From positions 2,620,530 through 2,684,529 of the forward strand of contig CM039199.1 in NCBI GenBank assembly GCA_008360975.2: a DNA stretch of 64,000 bases. The letters are read 5' to 3'. Below, piece after piece: positions 20,631-30,662 of this stretch. Source of the DNA: Lichenostomus cassidix. Taxonomy: Eukaryota > Chordata > Aves > Passeriformes > Meliphagidae. The notes beneath the pieces were generated by a model that was not told the DNA's origin, made no database searches, and was given only the letters and a program-made list of their open reading frames with translations. How positions within the stretch are numbered: the first letter of the stretch is position 1; every line of letters begins with the position of its first letter. Position numbers and translations under genes: made by a program.

Positions 20631-23600
20631 GTGGGCTGAGGGAATTAAATTATGAATTAAACCATAACACAAGTATTTAACAGCCCTGGGTGGATTTCAC
20701 TTCCATGAATTCGCTTGTCCCAACCAGTGCAGAGGGTGACATGTGCATGGCTGTGCCAAGGACTTCACTGCACAACTCCTGTGCCCAGAGCCACCTTCTC
20801 CCGTCTCTTTTGAGCCTCCTGAATGAAATCTCCTCTTGGCTCTGGTGTGATTAGGTCTCTATCCATATCCCTCTCACACCTTCTGATTTCAAACACTTCT
20901 GCCTGGGTTCCTTCAGTCACATTTTCTCTGGAATGGAGAGTCCTGCCCCACTTGGCTGCTCCTTCAGGAAAGTGTTCTGTCCACCATCCATATGCCTTCC
21001 CTGGTATTCTCCTGCTGGGATGCAGAGTCCATCCAGAGCTTCTGTGGGCCCAAGTACATCTCCTTTCTGACCCAAACAACATTTATTTCTGAGGCTGATC
21101 TGTCTTGTTTAGAAGAAGGAAGAAGCTGTGTTTTTTCTTAATTTATTCAGTAAACACTGATTTATTCCATCAGATGCCATTTAACCCTGTTTCCTTACTG
21201 CTCAAAGGAGATCATTGTTCCCTGTCAGCTATTTCATAACAGCTGGTGAGAGAATGGGCTGGAGCTGGTAATTTCTCCTGGGTAGGACTGGATTAGCCAT
21301 ACCTTAGACAAAAGAGCTTAGAAACTTCTTCTCTCCCATTAACAGGGCAGGATGAGAGCATGTGAGTGAATTCTCTTGGGTCTGTTTGCTGACTCTTGAT
21401 TCAGTCTTGAAGCCTTAGAAACGAATCTCCACCTTCCCCTTTGATATCTCTGCCCTCAGCAAACACTTCCTTCGGTGGTTTTGGCTTTTCACTTGTAGCT
21501 TTTTATAGCATAAGATCTGGATTTGATGTCCTACACTTATCTCCTATTCCACAAGCACTTTTTCCCTTCAGGTCTTTCCTTAGAAGATTGGGTTTTTCTG
21601 TAGTATGTTTGTTTTCCCTCAGAATCACTCCAACAAGCTACAAGAAGTTATTCCTTTGCCATTCTTGCTCTCTCACTTTGTCTCCACAGGAGCCCTTCAA
21701 AGGTTTCTTTTGTTGGTTTCTCAGGTTTGCAAACACACTTTGGGGTTTGCAGTGAGAGAAACACAGATATCATTTAGGTTTTTTGGCAGCACCCAGAATG
21801 GTAATCTGTTCACAGATCACAGAATGTTCTCAAAGATGCCCAGATTTCATCATAAAGCTGCTCAGAATTAGCTTTTGTGTAATGTGAGTCATTCCCACAT
21901 CTGCTTGTTTGGAATGATGGCCACCAGTTCTTTCTGTGGTGCTCAGCTCCCAGGTTTGTTGCTCCAAATTGCACAAAAATACAGCTACATCCTATTAAAA
22001 AGGGCAATAGCCAGGGATTTTTAAAACTTCCTTGGCTATTGTAGCAATCCTCTCATGTAAAATCCCATATAAATGCCAGGCCTGACAAGTTAATTCTCTG
22101 AGCCATTTGCCATCTCAAGTTATACTTGTTACACTTACTGATTATCAGCATTGGACTAAATTGGATTTCATCAAGGATTTCTCTCTGGCTCAGAGCAATT
22201 GCAGAGTATAAAGAGTGTCCTGCAAACAATCCCTTTGCTTTTAAATATCTCTGTGTGTCACCAAGTCATACCTGCAGAAAACTGCCTCATCTACCAAGTG
22301 GATTTTTAGAATAAAATCAGCATTTAATTTCACTGTGAAATTTGCATTCCTGTGTGAATCCACTTTCTGTGGCTTGGTGTGATGGTAAAGTCAAACAGCC
22401 AAATCAAAAAGCTGACAGTAAGACACTAAATACTGTGGTTATGGAGTTTCTACATGTGTGTAGATCGATTTTCCAATGTATATTTTTAATATTTATTAGA
22501 ATATACATAAATAGACTATATATACAATAAATAGACTGTATAACATATATTAGAATACATGTTATTGAAGACAAAGAAATCAGTCTTCAAATCACTTGGG
22601 AGGTAAGAATCCATTTCCAGAATTGATTTTACTGTGTGATTCTGGAAATGTTTAATCCAAGTAAGCATCACAGCCCTCTGCAAACCAAACCCAAATTCTG
22701 GGAGTCTCTGAGCTGTGTTTGGCTCCTCCACCCCCAGCACAGGGCTGCTCAGCCCCCAACCCTCTGACTGGCTGTGCTGGTTCTGCAGCTTCCAGGGGCG
22801 TGCAGGGAGCAGGGGAGACTGCAGGAGAGAGCTGGAAGCTCATAGATTTCTGAAACAGAGGCTATAAATTTGAAAATGGATCTGCTTGAGAAAGTGAAAG
22901 CGTTGTGGGTTACAAATATCTATTTCAAAGAAGGGCTGAACATGAAACGAGTGGTTCTGTAATTCAAGTGAGGTTCCAGGGCAGCAGCATAGTGGGTGTC
23001 CTCATCAGTGCAGTGGTTTGTTCTTCAAAAGTTTTTTGCTTGACTTCACCAGAATTTATCTTAGTTAACGAGTCTATGTTTATCTTTGAAGAATGTCCTT
23101 GCCTGGACAAAAAGACTGGGGAAATAGCTCTCTTTTTTTTTCCCAGACAGCTTTTTGCAGCCCCGAGTTTCACTTGATGAATGAGAAAAACTACAGTGAC
23201 TTTTGGAATCAGCCCCACCTCCAAGGTGCCTTATTAAAGAGAACTGCAGGACTTACTCTAAATGCCTTATATCATTCCAGTAGAAAGTGCTGCTTACTTG
23301 GAGGGCCTGGCTTATCAGATATCAAAAGATCTGAAGTAAAAATGCAAGGGCTTTCTTTTCTACTACAGCATAATGCATATCCTTTTTTTTTCCCCCTCAC
23401 AAAGGACAAGCAAAGCAAGTTATGTTTATGTGTGTTGAAAAAGGCTTGACCTACCCGAGCTTGATCATCCAGTTTTCTGTCTTGCAAATATCAGCCTTTG
23501 TCTTTTATTCATGTTTTTTTTTTAAAATATAAGCTTATCCAAGTTTATCCAACCTTATCCAACTTGGCCAGATTATGGCCAGGATAATGTGTTGGTGTAA

Positions 23601-25277
23601 GGATGGGAATAGCCAACAGCCAGTCAGGCCACTGATATTCCAATATTTATTTTTCACCCAGTCCACCTTTGTCCTCTCACTTTCATCATGAGCTTCTTTT
23701 TCATCCAGGACTTAAGGATCAGTCAGAGTGATGGGAGTCACCACCACAGAACTTATCTCAGCATGGATGTTTGGGATAGCAAATGATTCCAAAGCTTTTG
23801 GTTTAGTCATGGCAGTCCCTGAAAAAGGCTGGTGATTGGTGAAATTCCCATCTTCCCTTCCACCACTTTAGCTAAATTTGACCATTTTTCCTCTTGAGCT
23901 CAAGTGACCAGCAAACCATCAGTCTTTTGAGTCCTGACTTCTCCACCTTTTATCCCTTTTCATTGTTTCACTGCTGCCCCTGTCCCACATTTCTCTGTCC
24001 CATCCAGAGAAACAAAAAGGATTTAAATTGCACTTTGGGCACTTTTTCCAGCTGGCAATGCATATGAGGAATATTGCATTCCAGAAGATGACCTCAAGCT
24101 GAGGTCACTGAGAAGAGGCAGAAGAAGTTGCAGGATGGGTTTATTGGTTTGGTTTTGGCAGGATGAGCTCATCCATCCCTGGACAGTTGAATTGGGAACC
24201 AGGATCTTACCTAAAACCCTGGCTGCTTCAGACAATAATCAACCAGTGGAGCAAAAGTGAAATACCTTGTTCATGGTTTAAAGAATACAACTGAAAAAAA
24301 ATTAAAGGAACTGTGTTTAAACACAGATGATAAAATGGTGGCTTGCCTTCAATGGAAAGGCTCTGCTTTTCACCCTAAACTCCTCCAGTTCCAGCTTTTC
24401 TCTTCCCCACCCTCCCCAGGCAATGGCTGTCTGCACATCTGGCACATCTGCATGGATCACAGCACAGGAAGGGATCTCACCTCCTTCAGGGTATTTCCTT
24501 CTGGGGCTTCTGGTGATGCTGCTGCTGAGAGACCAAGTCCTTCACCAGCATCTGATCTGATACCACCTTCCTAGTAGATGATCCTGTGGCTTCCTGTTTT
24601 CATTCAGTCATCCATGGAATTAGCTTTTTATTAACCATTACCTCAGCCAGAAAGTCTGAGGATAATCAGGCACTAAGGGCTAATCCTTCATACCTAGATC
24701 CCTTCCAAGATAAACCTGTATTTTTAATATATGTGAGTTTCTCTTCAACATCTTTATATGACTTATCTTTGTCAAAAGAAATTACCTTTCCAGTGTCCTT
24801 TAACTCTGATTTATCTCCAGAAGAAGGAGCAGGACAGACACTCACTGTTAAAATGGGATTCATGTTTCACTTGGGTAGGACTTGCTGGTTTTGAAACTTC
24901 TCCTTGTCTTTGTTCTGTTTTGAAGGTTGTTTGATCTATATGAATTCTACTGAAAGAAAAAAAAAAGAAAGGCCATTGGAGGTGACTGTGCCCTGTCAGC
25001 TTGTGATCACAGGAAAACATTTCAGCAGTGTTCAGACTTACTCTGTAATGGCAAAAGCATCCCCAGGAGTCATCCCCCTGTAGAGGTGGACAAACCCTTG
25101 CAGAGGAAGAAAATGTTATTTGCAGGCACCTGAGTGCAGATGTATTCGTGGCCATGAAGTGGAGGCTTTTTAAAGTTCTATTCACATTATATCAAAGAGC
25201 ATTTTGAGATTTGCCACCAAAGGCAAACTCCAAACTCTGACAGCTCTGACAGCTCCTGGGCTGCAGCTTTAGAAGTA

Positions 25278-25600
25278 CATCACATGGAACGGCTTGAGCT
25301 GGAAGGACCTTAAATCCTATCCCATTCCCCTGCCACGGCCAGGGACACCTTCCAGAATCCCAGGCTGCTCCAATCTCCATCCAATCTGGCCTTGGACACT
25401 GCCAGGGATCCAGGGACAGCCACAGCTCCTCTGGGCACCCTGTGCCAGGGCCTGCCCACCCTCACAGGGAACAATTCCTTCCCAATATCCCATCTCTCCC
25501 TGACCTGTGGCACTGGGAAGCCATTCCCTGTGTCCTGCCCCTCCAGACCCTTGGAAATATTCCCTCTCCATCTTTCTTCTCAGCTCCTTCAGGTACTGGG
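25278..25600 (-). mobile_element. CR1 LINE 3' fragment
   Basis: Antisense copy of the dominant type ('ggatccagggacagccacag', 'gtgccagggcctgcccacc'), extending to the 'tcagctccttcaggtactgg' segment. Confidence 0.9.
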
Positions 25601-26090
25601 TATTTTCTCTGTTGCTGAATGCATTTGGAGTCTGGGGCCCAAATTTCCTTCTGGAAACTGAAGGATCAGGTGTGAGCCCCTTGTTTGGGGGAAGATGGTT
25701 TTGGTTTTGAGGCCCCATGGCTTGTGCAGCTGGTCAGAAGGCTCATGGTGGTCCTGGACATGATCTGGTTGAAAGGCTGGAGATTATTCTGTGTTAAAGA
25801 GCAAGTCAGGGACTATCAGCCCTTTTGTTTGACAGATTCTCTCTTTTTTTTAGAAATACCCTTTGTCTAACTCTTCTCCTCCTCCCAGACTTCCATGGAA
25901 CATTGAGTTGCTGTATTTGCACAGGCCTTTTGCAATATTGTTATACAACATTGACAAATAATTCATTTGTAATTCTATTAATATGATACTCATGTTATGT
26001 ATTTTTATATATTTGTGTATATATTTAATATATTTAACACTGAGTGGCAGCAAACTCACAGAATCACTGTGATCACTGAGTGATCTTTGG

Positions 26091-26172
26091 CCTTCCTTCC
26101 TTCCTTCCTTCCTTCCTTCCTTCCTTCCTTCCTTCCTTCCTTCCTTCCTTCCTTCCTTCCTTCCTTCCTTCC
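26091..26172. repeat. (TTCC)n microsatellite
   Basis: A perfect TTCC tetranucleotide tract of about 82 bases (roughly 20 units), all pyrimidine on the + strand and all purine on the - strand. The open frames across it (runs of FLPS / GRKE) are artefacts of the repeat. Confidence 0.98.
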
Positions 26173-27794
26173 AACAGTTGTGTGATCTGGGAATCTTCAG
26201 GAACACTGCATCTGACTGAATCTGCAGAAGGGATAGATTCAGATGGAAAACCCAGTGGGGAAAATTTCCTCTCCCTTGGTAAAAAGAGATTCAACTTATT
26301 TTAGAGATTGCCAAGAAAACTACTTTGAGACTAGTACAGAAAGGGGAGATGGGAATAGTTTAGTTATTGGTGGCAGTGTGAGCCTTCAAATATTATTTAA
26401 AATATTACACTTGTACAGCCTCGGTGTACTTACCAACACACTTCTACAGAGATGCTTACACTAATTCCTCTTCCATGGAAAAGGTATTAATTAAATTAGT
26501 AATTAAAACCTTAAGTTCTGGGAGTTGTGTCAGAAACTTGGATGTCACAATTTGGAGCTGATGTCCACAGATGTGTTTGCTGAGGGTGACAGAGCTCCAA
26601 AGGAAACGCTGAGTAATGAGGTGACTCTGGAAGTAACCAGGAAAAAACCCAGCAAACCGATGAAGCTGATGTAGAAATCCAAATATTTCATCTCAAATCA
26701 CCAAATAAATGTTGTACCAGCCTGCTGATATCTATGCTGGAGCACATGAGAAAAACCAGCAGCAGAACATCTGAGGCCAAACAATCCTCTAATCTAGTAA
26801 TGAAAGGAGTAACCTAAATATCCACAGATTAGTGAGACATGAGAGGACACCAAGAGCCCTCTGGATCCATTTTAGAGCTGAAGTTGGTGCTGCCTGCAGC
26901 CTTGTAGGAAGCTCTTTCCCTCCCAGCTGCTCATCCAGGAGCTGGTGGTGGAGTTGGAAGAGCTGTTGCTCACTTCAAAGGGGAGTTTGTAGATTCCAGA
27001 TAATGGTGCTAGTTAATAATTCAGCTCATAACGCCCATCGGTTTGAAACATTTAAGGGAGGAATGAAGCGTCTTTGTCAGTACAGAGAAAGAACAAGGGC
27101 TGCAGTTCTTTTCCTCAGATGGGAATGTCTCTGCTGAGAGATTAAAGCTCTGCCAGGTGCCATTCCTGGGGCTGCTGGGGTGACTTTAGCAGGGTGCTTG
27201 TTCACTTTCTTGACCAGGCATTGGAAATATCCCCATATGCCCCAAACAGGGGTGATGTACAAAAAAATGAGTCTCTTTTTTGTGCTCTCTGTCACACCTC
27301 GAGTTTTCTGTAGGATCTTGGCACCAGCTGTGGCGACATTGAGGCAGTCAAGCCCTTCCAGGATCAGGGAAGGTGTGTGTGTGGTGGAACATTCCTGCAG
27401 CTCCTGCCAGGCTTTAGAGTAATTAACAGTGGGCAGCTGGTATGCATGGAAGTGAAGGCAAAGAGCTTAGAGCACGGGAGCACTTTGCTGCTAATTTGTT
27501 TTGGTGGTGGTGGTGCTTTATATTTGAAGTTTGAAGAACTAGAAGGATTCCCGTTCTTTCAACTCCAGGCCTCAAATTCCCGAGCTGGAGCTTTATTTTA
27601 CAGTCCCTGCTAGGAGCACACCCGCCATGTGTGTGCCAGGGGACACACACAAGGCCCCAGATTTACTCAGCATTCCCGCTTCTTCCTAGATCTCCATCTG
27701 CTGGCAGATGTGCCTTTCAAGTGGGGGGAGCTTTGGAAAGGAAGGAACAGAGGGAGCATGTGAAAATGTGCAGCAGCTGCCAGCTGGGCTCCCT

Positions 27795-28050
27795 GTGTGT
27801 ATAGTTATATTTATATGTGTGCACAGCTATATTTATATATGTATATATAGCTATAGTTATAGATGTATGGAGTTATATGTGTATATAGTTATAGTCTACA
27901 GTTATATGTTTATAGTTATATTGATATATGTGTATAGTTATGCACAGTTATAAGTGTGTACAGTTAGATTTACATATATAGTTATATGTATATAGTTGTT
28001 GGTGTATTGATATTTTATAGGTATATTGATAGGTATATGGCTATTTAAAT
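27795..28050. repeat. TA-rich degenerate tandem repeat
   Basis: Roughly 250 bases built from variants of ATAGTTATATGTGTA, with drifting unit length. It ends about 240 bases before the CpG-rich block attributed to the RNF43 promoter. The open frame through it (Tyr/Ile/Val-rich) is a product of the repeat. Confidence 0.85.
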
Positions 28051-28289
28051 AGATACCCTGACATTTTATGCTGAATCTGCATTAAGTTTTTAAACAGAAA
28101 TGGGTGTTGATTTGCATTTTCTCTGTTTTAAATTGCAGGTGATCGAGTGTCGTAGTTGAAAACACGCTTCGTGTTTCAGTAGCTGTGGCTGACACGAGGA
28201 AGAACCCTCAGCAGAGGGACAAGTTCACCAAAGAGGGGACCAATTCCCCGTTTGCACCATTCATTCATTCCTGCGAGTGACTCCAGGGG

Positions 28290-28960
28290 TGTCGCGACCC
28301 CTCTGGCTGAGCAGTCCGGTTCCCGGGCCCCTTTTTCCAGGAGCTCCCGGTGGGTTCCCCGGCGCCCTGCGCATCCCCGCTCCGTGCCGAGCGACCCGCA
28401 GCATCCCGCACGCCCCGCGGAGCCCGGGCGGCTGAATTCCAGACCTCTGACATCAGCCCGACCTGGAACCTCCCCGAGCCGCGGGGCTGCGGGCCGATGG
28501 GGAGCGCGGAGCGGGCGGGCAGCGCCCCGGGGCAGCGCGGCGGGCCGGGCCGGGCGGGCAGGGCTCTGCCGGGTGTCCCCCGCCCCCGCGGGCCCGGCCG
28601 CTGCAGGCGGGCGGCGAGGCGGGAGGGGGAGCCCGCGGCCCGGCCGGGGGCGGCGGCTCGGCTGCTCCACCCGCCCGTGTCCGCAGGTACGAGCGCCCGG
28701 CCGGCCCGGGGCTCGGCCGCCCGCCCGCCGGGACCTTCCGCCGCCGCCGCCGCCGGAGCCGCGCTCCGAGCCCCCGCCCCGCCCGCCTCGCCCCCGGCAG
28801 CGGCTCCGCCGCCGGCTCGCTGCCCATGTCCCAGCCTTCCCGGCCGGCCGCGCTCGCTGCCGGTGCCCGCCTCCGCTGCGGGGACAAGGCGCTTTGGAAG
28901 CTTTCCCGGAGCGCGCGGGGTGCTGGCGCAGGTCGGGCGATTACATGCGGACACTTCGCT
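28290..28960. promoter_or_regulatory. RNF43: CpG island, probable RNF43 promoter / non-coding first exon
   Basis: A very GC- and CpG-rich stretch of about 670 bases, including (CCG)n at 28,739-28,757 and several GC-box-like GGGCGG or CCGCCC strings. It lies 1.5-2.1 kb upstream of the RNF43 start codon. Donor-like CAGGTACG (28,684-28,691) and CAGGTCGG (about 28,929) could end a non-coding first exon. Open frames on both strands are long only because stop codons are rare in GC-rich DNA. That this is the RNF43 promoter is inference from position and composition; a transcript start was not demonstrated. Confidence 0.6.
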
Positions 28961-30173
28961 TTCAGCCATGCCTGCCCCGGGAGCTCTCTGTCTGCTGTAA
29001 TTTTCTCCCTTTGATCTCCCCGGATCCTCTTTCGGGCTGTGGAGCTCCGCTTGCACCTACCTGCCTGCTGCGTGTGCGCGAGTTTTCCTCTTTCTTTTTT
29101 AATGCTTTTTTTTGTTGTTTAAATACCAGTTTTTACTTTTTAAGACCGAACCCAAACATCATCAGAGCCACATGGTTTTGTTAAGCTACTGGAAATAACT
29201 TTTGCCTGGGATTTACAGCAGCATTCCCTCCCGGCCCCTCCGGACTCCAGCAGCCTCACTGCCTAACAGGTTTGCAAACCCTTTTTTTTTCCCCCTTGTA
29301 AATCCCTTTTTCTCCCCAGAGCCGTGCGATCACCGTACCTTCACTTTTAACCGCAAACACTTTCTGTCTGAATTCTCCCAGCCATGAAGACTCCTCGCTA
29401 CGTTTCGTGTGACCTTTGGGCAGCCCATGGAACTCCCTATTTTATTTTGCGGGGCCTTGAGTCGCGATCTCCCTAACGTGTGCTTGGAAGTGGTCATACC
29501 GGAACTCGCACAGAAATAGTGCGAGAGAAACCAGATACGCCGCAACTTTCCGCCCGATACCTGTTGGGCTTCGTGGCTAAACTTTGGAAGTGTTTTGGGG
29601 TGCCTTTTTATTTCGTGGGAGCTTGTGGCGATGAAGAGGAGCTCTGTGTTTTGGTGATTGTCTTTGAGAACTCTAGCCGGAGTGAGACTCTGAGCGTGGA
29701 TTTTTAAGGGGAAGGTAAAGCTGACCTCCAGACTTGAATGAAGCACTTCTGGCGTGAGGAAGATGGAAGGGATCAACCCCGTTTGGAAGGGAACGGTACC
29801 GGAGAGAGCTTTCTGGTCACCATAAATCCAAGGAATACCGCCTGCCTCATTTCTGGGAAGGATACCAATCGGTGCAGATAACACTCAGGGTTGTGCTTGT
29901 GCTGTGGGAAATGCTGGCAAGAAGGTGAGGTGTTTCTCTCAAGGGTGTTTGGGATGGATGTTTTGAACCTGTGGATCTCCCTAACTCTCGGCCAGGAGGC
30001 AGGAGGCCTGCACATCCCCGGGGAGATCATCTCCGTGACACCGAGCAGCTCCTAATGCTCCCCGCGCACCCAAACTGACTTCCCCCTCACAACCGGCTTC
30101 TCTGATCCTTCTGGATTTATCTACCGGAGGAGGAGGAGGGACTCACAATTTAGGGATTTTTTTTTTTCCCCAG

Positions 30174-30425
30174 TTTGTTTGTTTAAAATATGCCTCTGAG
30201 CTCCCGGCGGCCTCTGAGCACGTGGCACGGGGCGAGCGGAGCGGTGATGGCGAGAGCCGGCGTCGCCCGGTGAGCCGCGCTGGCGGTGACCGAGCCGCTC
30301 TCTGCCGGTCTGTCCGGGAGCTCGGCTCGGCTCGGAGCCCCGGGGAGCTGTGCCGGGGCCGGGGCCCGCCGCGGTGAGGACGCGTTGCCGAGCGGTATGA
30401 GCGGCCGGGGCCCGCTGCTGGTAGC
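30174..30425 (+). other. RNF43: RNF43 5' UTR, probable start of exon 2
   Basis: A long T tract followed by CCCCAG (AG at 30,172-30,173) makes a strong acceptor-like site. From about 30,190 the sequence becomes CpG-rich and runs into the RNF43 start codon. This would fit a non-coding first exon in the upstream CpG island spliced to this exon. Alternatively, transcription starts within this second CpG-rich block. Two uORFs lie inside it. Confidence 0.5.
30247..30273 (+). other. RNF43 upstream ORF 1 (8 codons)
   Basis: ATG at 30,247 with G at -3 and G at +4 (a favourable Kozak context), reading MARAGVAR and then TGA. It lies 150 bases ahead of the RNF43 start and ends well before it. It matters only if the transcript includes this sequence. 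Confidence 0.4.
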
Positions 30426-30429
30426 ATGA
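30397..30429 (+). other. RNF43 upstream ORF 2, overlapping the start codon as ATGA
   Basis: ATG at 30,397 (G at -3) reads ten codons, [10 protein letters not shown], and stops at TGA 30,427-30,429, overlapping the RNF43 ATG (30,426-30,428) in the ATGA arrangement. A ribosome using it would terminate exactly on the main start site. This geometry can allow or limit re-initiation. Confidence 0.45.
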
Positions 30430-30662
30430 GTGCTGGCCCCCAGGTGCAGCTGGCTGTCCTCTGGCCTTGGCTGCTCATGGCGACCCTGCAGGCGGGACTG
30501 GGCCACACCGGGCTGGCGCTGGCGGCGGCCGTGGAGTCGGAGCGGGCGGCGGCGCAGAAAGCCATCATCAGGGTCATCCCGCTCAAAGTGGAGCCCATCA
30601 TCCTGGAAGGGGAGTTCGCCAACGTCGCCGAGGTGACTCCGGCCGAGGGGAAGCTGCTGCAG
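30426..30662 (+). CDS. RNF43: RNF43, first coding exon (signal peptide and start of ectodomain)
   Basis: RNF43 is a single-pass membrane RING E3 ubiquitin ligase that ubiquitinates Frizzled receptors and so restrains Wnt signalling; R-spondin with LGR4/5 relieves it. This exon encodes residues 1-79 in phase 0. Residues 1 to about 23 form a signal peptide with a hydrophobic core ([18 protein letters not shown]). The ectodomain then begins ([42 protein letters not shown]). The match to human RNF43 is close over the whole exon, including the start methionine, which fixes the start (A at -3). A donor GTAAGA follows at 30,663. Compared with the human sequence as I remember it, about five residues are missing just after VIPLK-P. 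The rest of the PA-like domain, the membrane segment and the RING lie beyond the window. Synteny with MTMR4 supports the call over the paralogue ZNRF3. Confidence 0.93.

Larger units (their letters stand above)
13141..28250. other. Intergenic region MTMR4-RNF43
   Basis: No gene was recognised on either strand across about 15 kb. The content is unique AT-leaning sequence with CR1 copies (13,431-13,830; 15,749-15,812; 16,654-16,785; 19,275-19,775; 20,454-20,630; 25,278-25,600), a TTCC microsatellite, a TA-rich repeat and one CpG-retaining block (14,880-15,230). Human has HSF5 in the corresponding interval; its DNA-binding-domain exon, which should be easy to recognise, is not seen here. The unique stretches 15,820-16,650, 16,790-19,270, 20,640-25,270 and 25,610-27,790 show nothing I can name. 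Confidence 0.7.

Noticed and set aside
26073..26304. Frames encoding GRKE or FLPS repeats
   Set aside because: Artefacts of the TTCC microsatellite.
27708..27953. 81-codon Tyr/Ile/Val-rich frame that looks like a membrane segment
   Set aside because: It is a translation of the TA-rich tandem repeat.
13141..28250. Hidden microRNA or tRNA gene
   Set aside because: No tRNA-like A/B boxes or convincing hairpin was noticed. The known miR-142 locus lies on the far side of RNF43 in human and was not found here.
28252..29184. 310-codon + strand open frame and a 263-codon - strand frame (28,265-29,056) in the CpG island
   Set aside because: Both run through extremely GC-rich sequence where stops are rare. 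The residues are Pro/Arg/Ala/Gly filler with no domain, and the two strands are equally open.
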